A stretch of 64,000 nucleotides of DNA from Ypsolopha sequella. Its lineage: Eukaryota > Arthropoda > Insecta > Lepidoptera > Ypsolophidae. Below the pieces are notes generated by a model. It was not told the origin of the DNA, made no database searches, and worked only from the letters and a program-made list of their open reading frames with translations. Within the stretch, counting starts at the first letter, position 1. Every line of letters begins with the position of its first letter. Positions 48,901-60,900 of this stretch are shown here, piece after piece. The stretch covers positions 21,803,045 to 21,867,044 of the forward strand of contig OW203990.1 of the NCBI GenBank assembly GCA_934047225.1. Direction: 5' to 3'. The position numbers and the translations under genes were made by a program.

Positions 48901-51900
48901 ACATATCCTTTCCCTTTTATATAATGTTCTTCACAACCCCGTCTACCCCAATTATTTAAAAGAAAGAGTTGTCCTTCGCACTGACCGTAGCAACAGAACG
49001 CTTCGCTCCTGTCACCTTTCCGATCTGGCAATGCCTGCCCACACCTTCACCAAATCCTTCACGGTCAATGCTGTTCGACTCTGGAATGAACTTCCGCAAA
49101 ACCACAAAGATCTTCCTTCTGTGTCCTCTTTTAGATACAACTTGAAAAAATTTTACCTCTCATCTCTCTGAATGACTTACTGACTAAGCTACTGTTTGTC
49201 TGTATATATGTATCTGTGTATTTATGTATGTATTTGTATGTAGTATATTTTTATGTTTATGTTATAGGTTTAAAATAACTTTTACATATTGTTATGCACT
49301 GATTAAGTTAAATTTTCAAGATAAAAATGTTTTTATGTTTTCCCAAGGTTGACTGGAAGAAATTTCTTTTAGGAATAAGTCCGCCCTTGCCTTCTATCTG
49401 TTCTTTGTGTGTATCTTGTCTTTTTATTTGTGTGCAATAAAGTGTTTATTCATTCATTCATTCATTCAGTGCTTCTGAAAGTGATTTTATCTAACACTCA
49501 CTTTAGCATAATTTTTTGGTCAAAACTTCTTAAGACCTATGCTCTCTGTAAATCGTCTGAAATGTAGTCTAAGCTATTCAAAATTTTACTGCCAAGTTTT
49601 CTAAGACAAAATTTTTAGACATTCAAGTACTCCTGAATGGTTTTTTATTTTGCTACAAACTTCCATTGAAAATACCTATGGTTCTGCACATGCTTCCTGT
49701 TAATCCTCTAGAATTAACTCTAAGCTATTCTAAATGATACTGCCAATCATCCTAAGACAGACGTTTGAGAAAATCAAGTACATAATTTTTTCAATTTTTG
49801 CAATTTCATAACTTTTTTAAAATGTAATTAATAATTGATACAAAAAAAAAGTAAAAACTATAAAAATTATACATAAATATGTAAACAATTCAAAAGTAAT
49901 AATTTTTTAAATTCTTATGAATAAATACGGTGCTTAAAAATAAAATCGGAATGAAAAATTTGTTGTTAAACATCCTATAGTAAAATCACATGTACCACTA
50001 GTGATGACGTAATCACTAAAAGCCATTTCAGTTGTAAGGCCTGATATATGTAGAAGGTGTTGATCATACGGTACCCCCTTGGACGACGACGCGACGGTCG
50101 CGACGGTCGAATACGGCTCCTTTAAAATTTTAATATTGAAGAAAAATCTATTTTTGCTTTCTTTCCTGTCTTTTGTTGAACCTACGTACCAGATTACAAG
50201 TTTGTATAGACTTTGTGATGAGCGTGTAAGATTTATTTTGGTTTTTTCTGTGATGTTTTAAGTTTTGTATTTTGACATATTATATATTCTTTATAAATAT
50301 TTATATGAGTTTAGTCTGACAGACATATATTGAATGACAGATCGTAAACCTGATTTAGCGACTGAATCTGGATTATGGTTTTGGTGCAAGCCACTCTAGA
50401 GTAGTCTAGAGTAAGTGCGAGTGACTATAATTCATAATAATTAATAATAATCTCATGATAATCTGGAGTCACATTTCATTCAAAAAAAGTTAAGCATGAT
50501 CGTAATATCATAGTCATACTGAAAAACAAATTTAAACTCTTTTGTGCTCATATTATTTTTGGTATAGCTAATCAACACTAAAACTAAACTACCTAAGTGG
50601 TTTCAATGATGCCAGCAGTTTATTTGCACCTTGTTTTCAAGATATATTTAAATTATTGCATGCTGCTTTAACACTCACGTGTTATTGTTGTTGACTTTGC
50701 GTGTGTTGCGAGCCCGCGTTCCACGCATCCCCTTGTGACAGACATCAGGGTAGACCTGGCAGTTGCGGCTGAAAAGGGCGTCCAAATAAAGCTATGGTGG
50801 GTGCGGGCTCACATTGACACTGCTGGAAACGAGCACGCCGACGAGCTAGCTAAGCATGCCACCGTACACAAAAAGACGGCCGCAGATTATGACAGATTCC
50901 CTCTGTCATATGCCAGGAGAGTGATCCGCCAACGGACCCTAGAAATCTGGCGGGAGAAATACTCCACGTCCGGGAAGGGCAGAATCACCAAACTTTTCTT
51001 CCCGGACATTTGCCAGTCTTTCCGAACAATAGTGAATTTTAGGGTCTCATATTGGATCACTCAAGCGTGGACTGGTCACGGCGGGAACGCACACTACCTT
51101 CACCGCTCCAAATGTCGTGACGACCCTTGCTCCCCAGACGTCGATCAGACAATCGAACACGTCCTGAACGAATGTCCAATGTTCGGATCCAGGAGGTTGC
51201 AGCTCGAACTTGAGTTCGACATGAACATTGAAACCTCAAACTGGAGCTCCTTCCTGGCGGGTAAGAGTTCAGGACCGAAATTTGCCGAATACTGCATCGA
51301 CGTCATGAAAGCAGTGGCACAAACTAACAAGACGTAAAGCAGCGGGCAGTGCCCCAGGGAAGAAAATAAATACATATTTTTATATACGTTAATAAATAAA
51401 AATTAAATAAAAAATTTAATTGATTAATTATAATAACAGTAAAAATGTTATTAAAGATAAACAAGTACATGTAATATAATATTGAATAAAAATTTAATTA
51501 ACATAATAAACAATGTAAAAGTATAATGATGCAAATAAATATAATAATAAATAAATAAAAACACACGGTCCCCGAAAAATTAAAATCAGGGGAAACTGGA
51601 TTAAAAAAAATTAAAAAATAATAATAATTTAGTATGTCAGCTCACGCGAGCATTAATAATTTAATATGCACTGCTTATTTAATTTTCTTATTTTTCAGCA
51701 TTTATTTCAGGGACGGACAGCAAAAAACCTGCACAGGAACCGTAATACACGACCATGCTGTGATAACGGCGGCTCGTTGCTTGTAAGTTTCTGAAAAAGG
51801 ACACAAATTAAAATTAAAAGATTCACAGATTAAGGGGCTGCACAATGCTAAAATTCAGTCCTGCTTTAACGCTTTTGTTTTTTAAGTCTCTATCCTGCAC

Positions 51901-54900
51901 TTATCAGATGCCACGCAGGCAAAACATAAGTTGTTTTGAAATCACGGCTACATAAGGATTTTTAATTCATTTATTATTTCTATATGTAAAAAATATGTTG
52001 TTTTCCTAATTAGTATCTGCTTGTGTTGGTTACGTTCCAATAGGTTTTGAAATATGGAAACTGAAACGCTTTTTTCGTGAAAATTATGCTTTTTTAAAGT
52101 AATATAATTGAAAGAAGATTGAAAGTATGCTTATTTATAAAGTGTAATAAAAATTGTCTTGAGTCAAAAAAGACGCCATATTTTTTTCAAATTCTTACCA
52201 CCTACATTGATGGAACTGAATCCTATGCAAAACTGATGTTTATCATTGTGGAGCCCCTTAATATTAATTTAAAAATGGATATAATTGGTTGATCATTTAA
52301 AAAAATACTACATGAGTATCTAAATTACTAAGTTGGCGTCAACTGGATTAGGTTAGGTTTGAACATATTATTTTTGAATACAACTTAGTCATTTTGATGC
52401 TGATTTTTGTATTTTTTGATGGTCAGTTAATTACAACCCTTTAGAATTGTATTCCGATCCATACCGTTCCTCGCGTGAGTCCTATTTCTCTAGATCCCGT
52501 GGAAATTTCCTAGAATCCTTTCTTAGCAGATGTCCACGTCATACATGAAACCTACACTATAAATTTCAAGTTCCTGGGTCCAGCCAACACCTTCTGTATA
52601 TCAGGCCTTACAGCTGAAAAGGCTTTTAGTGATGACGTCATCACTAGTGGTACGTATGTGATTTCACTATAGGATTTTCAACAACAAATTTTTCGTTCCC
52701 ATTTTATTTTTAAGCGCCATATTTATTATAAGAATTAAGAAACTTATTACTTTTGAATTGTTTACATATTTTTGTATTATTTTTATAATTCTTACCTTTT
52801 TTGTAATAATTATTAATTAAATTTTAAAAAAGTTGTGAAATTGCTTTCTATTTTCCATCCGGTCTGAAACGTCAAATAAAATAAAATCAATAAATCTGCC
52901 AAACTCCCCTAAAGAAATGTCTTCCTTGTACCACTAGTGATGACGTCACATTTGAATCGTCAGGCCTATAGAGAATGTACACTGACAGTAGGTGTTGGTC
53001 CAGCCCATTGGCACATCAGATGGTAGATCAGTCAATTAGTCAATCAGGCCGTCAGACAGGGTATTATTTTATATATATCATGGCCGAATAAAACATGGTC
53101 TGTTCCTTTGGTTTCCATTCCAAAACATAAGCTTGCTACAATTTGAACCCTGATAACAGGATAGCATATAAAATGTTGTATGAGTGCGAATGAATGACAC
53201 GAGAGCTCGTACGGCGACACTGATATTTTTAAATATTTGGAACGCACCAGCCCCTGGTGACGTCATCATACGTGCTTGCCATTTTATGTCATTATTTCAT
53301 GATAAGGAAAATAGTTTTAAGTTATTTTGTTTACAAAAAGGTTTATACTATTCATAACATTGATGAGTATTTTTGTTGTTGAAATTAAACTTAAACAAAT
53401 TTTATTTTGATTTTTTGCTTATCTTTATGATCAGATTTGCAGAAGTTGTGTGAAACGTTTGGGTAAAAATAAGCGTATAATACTGGCAATATCTAATGGC
53501 GTTTTTTCAATTTGTTGTCATCTTTGTTGCACGAGAGTGAATTTAATAGTTTGTTTTCACTCTACACAGAGATTCCCAAAGGTTGAAGCGCGTTTCCCAG
53601 TTGCAGATGAGCTGATTATTAAATGATAAATTGATAATCTCATCAAGCAATAATGGGCGGTTGTGCGATCCGTAATCGTAAAAATCGCTCTGAAAAAGGC
53701 GGAATAATTGGACTTTTTACTTTTCCCAAAAATGAATTGATGGCTCAAGAGTGGCTTCGCTATTGTGGCCCAAAAGCCAGCATCAGAAATTGTAAGTCCT
53801 ACTTACCCCATTTATCCAATATAATTGTATATATACATACATCGTTTCCTATAAAACGTCTACAAGGATTTTTACAATATTTACAGTACATAGAAGGTAT
53901 TTCGGGGCGCGAAAAATCAATCTGTTATGTATCTAGATCTCATATTTGTGAAAAAATGTTCTATTTTGCGAGTTTCCACGAGCAAATCGGCTGTAATTGT
54001 ACAAGGGAAGAGTTGCATCAAGGATGATGCAACTCTTCCCTTGGTGTTTGGTCCAAAATTTGAAAACCTTTTATCCACGAATGAAACCTATGCCAATCCA
54101 TAGATCTTATCAGCAGTAGCAACTTTTACCACGACACCAAAAAAATCTAAGAAGGAAAAACAGATATGGTGATAAGAATGTAAAAAAATATAATGTGTTT
54201 CTTTCTTTCCAACATTATTTTTCGACATGTAACATTTTTTTTTTTTGGTCGTCTTCGCTTTCTGGATATCCTTCGAAAAAATTACATGAATAATTAAAAT
54301 TTTTTGGGGATGATTTCTAGGCAAAAGACCAGATAAAATAATAATAACAAATTCCTCATGAATTTATCAATTCCGTGCTCTCTCACGTTCATGTATTTTT
54401 TTTTTGCTGCATTTTTTTTCGTAGTAATTATTTTGGTCTATGTGTGGTATTTATTCTAAGAAAAGTAAGTTATAGTAACAAATTTTATGTAATATTTATA
54501 TGAAGCTCTAAGATCACGTTAAATTTCGTTACGTGCAGAAGTTAGTGTGGTGTTTTCCATACACTTTATTTATTACTTTGAATGGCGAATTTTCACTAGT
54601 ATTTTCTTTCACAGCGAGAGTGTGTTCAATTCATTTTGCGACCTCTGACTACATAAAGTCATTAAGGGACATTTTATTGAATACTTCCCACTTTAGCCGC
54701 CACACCCATCCCTCTGCAGCTGAAAAGTTAAAATCCACATGCATTCCTAGTAATTTATTTCTAAGGACATAAAAATTTCCACGATTCCCGACTTTTAAAG
54801 TTTGAGAACCGTCGATAGCGTGATGACGTACTCAAGTTCCCCCATTTTGGAACACAAAACCTCCACACATCACCAAGGAACATACCTTGTTTTATTATAC

Positions 54901-57900
54901 CATGATATATATAAAGATAAAATATTTTTTTTAATCTCTATCATTATGTTATCCACCTTGAATCTTTTGTATGAGTGATTAGTTTTTTTTATGGCTACAG
55001 TATTAGAGATTGAAGACTATTTCTGTTTAAAGTATCTATTTAAATAACTCTTTCTTTTTATTGATTAATCTTTCTAAATAGTATTAAAACAATTGCTCCG
55101 TTTACATATTATTTAAAGATTTTTTTATTTCTCTGTCTTAATATCTTACGTCAGTACCTGCTTTATACAAGGTGTAACAGAAATGTGTAACCATATTTGA
55201 ACAGCTTATTCAGTCAATGGTTTAGAGCAACTTTTACTATGGAACAAACCAGTATATCGAAAAAAAAAATTATTTGCTTCATAGGAAAATGCAATGCTGC
55301 TCGGCCGAAATGTATGGAAGGGCAGATTTTTTTTTTTGAGATTTCAGGGTTGACTCCATAGTAAAAATTGTTTTATACCATTGACTGAATAAGTTCTTCA
55401 AATATGGTTACACCTTTCTGTTACACGTTGTTGTATAATACATAACATAAAATATATACATCTACTTATAAATACTTACTGGTAATACATATTTTTTCAA
55501 TGCATGTGCTCGTAAAGGCCCACTTTTTATGCATCAAAACGGAACAGAAAGTCGATTATTTTGCCCTAGAGCTTTATTATTATTTTTTTATTTTTATTTG
55601 TTTGCAGTGGTTGGCTAACCTGGAGCCTTTTTTGTGTACCATAGATGTTATACTTTTTTTTTCCACTGTTTAACGGCTCTGGATACAATCCTTTTAAGCC
55701 AATCATAACTTAAAGTTCACAAGATTATATTTGTTTTCATTTCCTCACACTATGCATTGAAAAACGTAGTATGATACACGGGCGTAAAAGCAATAAATTA
55801 CTCGGTTACGTTTAAAACAATAATATTCATACTAAACAATGTCTTTTTTCACTACTCTAACATAATTATATTTCGTAGAGATCGTTCTTTCTAATTATTA
55901 CATTACAGTAAATAGTTTCACATCCCATTTAGCATACGAAACGCTCAAGATAATAACTTAATAGTACAACAAACTCTCTACAAACAATTATCTCACCAGT
56001 TTCCTAAACTTCAAGCTGTCAACAAGCGCTGACCTTGAACTCAGCATGTCGTTCGTGGTCATCGGCAATCGAAGGCAGTACCTGGCTGGATATGAGAGCT
56101 ACCTACCCATGGAACGAGTGCTCATCCACCCGAACTTCAAGGGAATCGATTCGACGGCTGACATTGCCCTGGTTTACACATACATGGGCCTCCTCACAGA
56201 CAAGGGAGGGACTAAGGTGTCATTGGTTCGGAAGACGTGGAACAAAAGTTTCACTATTGTAACCTGGAGCCCTGTTAAAGTCGTAAGCAAAAATCTTAGT
56301 TTAGAAATTATGAACATACTAGCTTTTGCCCGCAGCATTCCCCGCGTTGATTTCGTTTTTGTGTAGTCCTTTTGTGTAGGCCTTGTGCCTTGGGTACTCA
56401 GACATATTAAGATATATTAAGAGAAGTGGAAGATTTGAGGAGGGAATGCAACTGGGACAATAGGATACCAAAGCTCCAAGCAATGGGAATTGGATGGAAT
56501 AGCTCTAACTGGAGAGCCGACCATCCGCCTGTGCCCAGCAGGCGTACCATCTCAAAATCATCATCGGTCCTATTTAATCTGTAAATATATTTCAGTACAT
56601 ATTTCATCCTCAGGTAAAGCATCTTTGGCGAGGCCAATTCATTCTAACCGGAATAATTTTTTAACAATTTTTTTTTGCTTTGTTTTAGCAGATGATGAAG
56701 AAGGGTAGAATCATAAGTCAAGTAAAAATTTGACAAGGAACATATATTTTGTAAAAGTTACTATTTATTTTTCAATATAGTGTTCCCCTAGCTCAATACA
56801 CGTCATTCAACGTGTCACCAACTTTACGATCCCTTCAATATAGTGTGATTGGCAACCCTTCCAAATGGCATTGGTTTCGTGCATGATCTCTTTATTGGAG
56901 CAAAATCTTCTCCCACCCAGCCATTTTTTAAATTCGGGAAAACAAAGTAGTTGCAGGGGCTAAATCTGGAGAATATGTGGATGGGAAAGCAACACATAGT
57001 CTAACTAATGTAATTTGGCCATGACAATCGTGTGCATCGTCTTGATGGAAAAGGATTTTCTTCTTAATCAAATGCGACCGTTTTTCCATTAAAACGTTTT
57101 TAAAATGGTCCAATAAATTGGCATAGTATTCGTAGTTAATCGTTTCCCCCTTCTGTAGATAAAGATATGGATTATACCACGTTCATCCCAAAAAACTGTG
57201 GCTGTCACTTTTTTGGCTGATAAACCTGCTTTGGCTTTCTTCGGCGCAGGTTCGACAGAAACAATTTACTGTTTCGATTGTTTCATGGTTTCTGGTGTAC
57301 AGCAGTGGATCCAAGTTCGACTACTGTTATAAAACGACGCAAAAATTCATTTTTATTCCGCCAACGCCAAGTGGCCACACGCGTGCGTTTTTGGTCTACA
57401 GTAAGTAAACGCGGCACTTAATGCGTGGAGAACTTCTTTCACGTCTAAATGTTGGTATTAGATATTACGCACACGTTCGTCTGAGATGCCAACTATTTCA
57501 ACTATCTCACGCACTTTCACTCTTTGGTCATTTAATACGATGTCATGGATTTTGGCGAAAATCGCTGGAGTTGTGACCTTAACAGGGTGTCCTGGACGTT
57601 CAGCATCACTTGTGCCACAGTATAAAGAAGTAGACAGTAGTTTAACTGGGCGGTTTCCTTGAAATCAATACCTACGGCCGCTCGGTGCCTAAACACGCGC
57701 AAGGGCTGCCAACTGACTGTTAACTGCGGTGCGACGTACATTATACTTATCTATGGGTGCGACCACGACTGTCGTAAACTGATTTGAACCAATTTTTGGG
57801 AGGAGTTCGTTTTGGCCCATTTGTATGAAGATAGGATACTGTGCTTGTGCTTGTGCTTGTGCGACCACAATAAAAATCGATAAACCATTTGTGGATCATT

Positions 57901-60900
57901 GTAATTGGCGGAGCAGGATCCCCATAATGTTTGTCAAGCTTTTGTTACGTTTGCGCGATATTTTTTTTACGTAAGAAATAATGTTTTATGAATACACGAA
58001 ATTCGATTTTCTTCATGTTTGCGTCCAAGTTGCGCAAATGCAAGCAATTGTTTTTCTTTAATGGCTGTCAAAGAAAAAAAACGTAATTGGCTGAAAATTA
58101 TCATTTGTCCTTTCGAAAGAATTTTAAATCAAAAGGCTATACCTATATGCATATTAGCAATACCTCTATTTCTAAGTTGATTTTTAACAGACAACACTCA
58201 GCCCTGGTAATATTTATTGTAGGTATGCATTTTATGTTTCAGCGTCCTCAAGATACCGAAGAAAACGCACGAGTATGTACCGATGATGGAAAGGTAAAAT
58301 GTATTATACGCCAATGTTTTGTGAAATGAGTTATTTATTTTGTTGTAATTAGCAAAAAATTAACTTCATAATGATAACTTATTATGATACACAAAATATT
58401 GAATTTTTATAATAATCTTAACTTACTTTGGCGTATAGAACATTTTACTTTGACTGCTATTTAAGTAAATTACCTTTCTAAGTACGCAACACGATTACAA
58501 CACAATTTTTTTTTGTCAGCGTAGGCATACAAAAAAATGTCATCAAGATAGCACCTTATCAATAAAAATCACCTTATCGGTGAAATATTGCAAGCATAAC
58601 CACAATTCACTTTACTTTAAAAAATAAACGACCGCCAATACATAAAAGGATGTCCATTGAAGCGACAGCCGAAACCCTTGAATTAATTTTCAAATGAATT
58701 CAAACACGTTTTACTTGACTGAATGCCTACTTTGTATTATATGACATTGATATTTGAAAGTAATGTTTTTCTAAATTAAAATATTTAAATATTTCAAACG
58801 TTTAAATTAACCTTCCAAATAGCGCTTAAACTGTTGAAAATGATTATTTAATTTCAAAAATCTCAATGTTTCAACCGTTCTCCTGTAAAGTGGCATATTC
58901 ACCATTTAAAATTTCTACTATCGGTATGTTATATATTTATCTGTATCCCACAATATTTCAATAAAATAAAACTTTGCGAAATTATTTTAGGTTTATGACT
59001 GCTGGTATAATGTTTGTTTTACACCGTGACATTGTTCTGATTTGTTGAAGTACTTAATAATTTACAAGTTTCTATAATCACAACGACGCACAAAACCATC
59101 TGTCTCGATGACTAATAAAAATACTTTTTATTTGTTTGTTTCGTTTTCAGAGATCCTTTGGAGGATCAGCAAAGGTAAGCACAAAGTTGTCACCACCACA
59201 ATAGTAGTTTATGCTACTAGGGCGAAAAGGAATAAATTACGAGGACGATTTAAAACACGAGCGTAGCGAGTGTTTTAAACGTAACCGAGTAATTTATTGC
59301 TTTTACGCCCGTGTATCATACTACGTTTTTCAATGCATAGTGTGAGGAAATGAAAACAAATATAATCTTGTGAACTTTAAATTATAATTGGCTCAAAAGG
59401 ACTGTATCCAGAGCCGTTAAACAGTGGAAAAAAAGTATAACATCTATGGTACACAGGAAAGGCTGCAGGTTAGCCAACCATTGTAAATAAATTAAAAAAA
59501 AAAAAAAATAATAAAGCCCTAGGGCAAAATAATCGACTTTTTGTTCGGTTTTGATGCATAAAAAGTGGGCCTTTACGAGCACATGCATTGAAAAGATCTT
59601 TTTCACTACTCATGCTCGTAAAGTTCTTGTTTATGCTAGGTATAAGTGGCATAAAATTGAATTTTATCCACTTGGGCATAAAGTAGTTTTCTTCTAAAAC
59701 TATTGACAATAGACCATACAGCCAGTGGTACACAGTACAACTTCATAGACAATTTTTTGAAACTTAATAATGTTCGCGCTAGGATTCTACCATATTAGCG
59801 CAAACTGATAGGACAGAAGCTTCAGATGATGGTCAAGAATGATATATTATTATTATATACAGTGACTTTAAAGAGAGTTAATATAAAATAAATAAAAAAC
59901 ATGCATTTCTGATTTTTTATTTAGGTTCTTTAGACATGGCTGTATGGGCTAAGTGTCCTTTGCCTTCCCATTTCTCCGCGGGATAATTAAAAAAAAACTG
60001 GTGTGGCGGGCGGGAAACAGCTGTTGTTTTTTCTCAATAGGTACATATTTTAAGTTGTTTATTTAAATGTGCATTAAATATTACCTACTGAATGTTAAAT
60101 ATGTCTATTGCTAGCAATATCACTGTTTCTTTTCCTCGCAATCGAAGTGAAAAGCAGAGTGTATAACTCTGGCATAAAACCCATTTTATCCTCGACTCAA
60201 TATATGCCCTCGCCATTTGGCTCGGACATATAAACGTCTTGGATAAAATGGATTGTTTTATGCCCTTGTTGTACAATCTACTATTTAAAAGCTGCAAGTT
60301 TAAATACTTTGTTGTATATTCTAATTAATTTTCAGATTAAATCTGAACACGATGCTCCATCTATTTACCTGAGCCAGTTGGGTGACAAGTATAAACGAGA
60401 GGTGCTACCTCACATCAAAAACAGAAGAGCGGCAGCGATGGAACCGTTGGCTCTTAACAAAACTGTACGTAATTAAAAAGTAAAATATAGAAATTAATAC
60501 CCCAAAACTTAGATTGAATACAAGTATCAACCTTCATCCAAAAAGGGCTATCAAACTTACACTAAACATTGTATTTATTTTAGGTATTTGCTATCCATTT
60601 AGTTATTATTATTTATTCTGTACACCACCTTCGCGTTATTTTTTCTAACAATTAATTTCCACCCAAAGGTTGTCTGGAAGAAATAGCTATAAGTCATAAG
60701 GCCGCCACCTGTTACCTTCTTTTTTAGATTTATTCTTTAACCGGTTTCATTTATTTTGTTGATTACTAAATATTATTAGTCTTGGTGTGTCTTGCTATCG
60801 TCAGGCCTTTATTCCGTTAAGAGCAATTTTTTGTCCGAAAAGCTATAAAGCGTTTTGATATAATCGTTTCTTTAATTATTACGAGATGAAGTATCAAAAG

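Larger units (their letters stand above)
47221..50096. mobile_element. TIR element containing a LINE insertion
   Basis: ccgtcgcgtcgtccaagggg at 47221 and its complement (with one extra GAC) at 50073-50096 mark the ends. The right part has diverged internal repeats ('taagctattc', 'atactgcca.tc.tcctaag') also seen at 47285-47315. The LINE at 47325-49470 sits inside. Confidence 0.6.

Noticed and set aside
53044..53269. Minus-strand open frames of 63-67 codons
   Set aside because: Two frames overlap each other with no family resemblance.
56687..56702. A possible micro-exon (ttttag then cagatgatgaagaagg, then gtagaa)
   Set aside because: Sixteen bases would break the phase-0 joins between exons 4 and 5, and the donor is weak.
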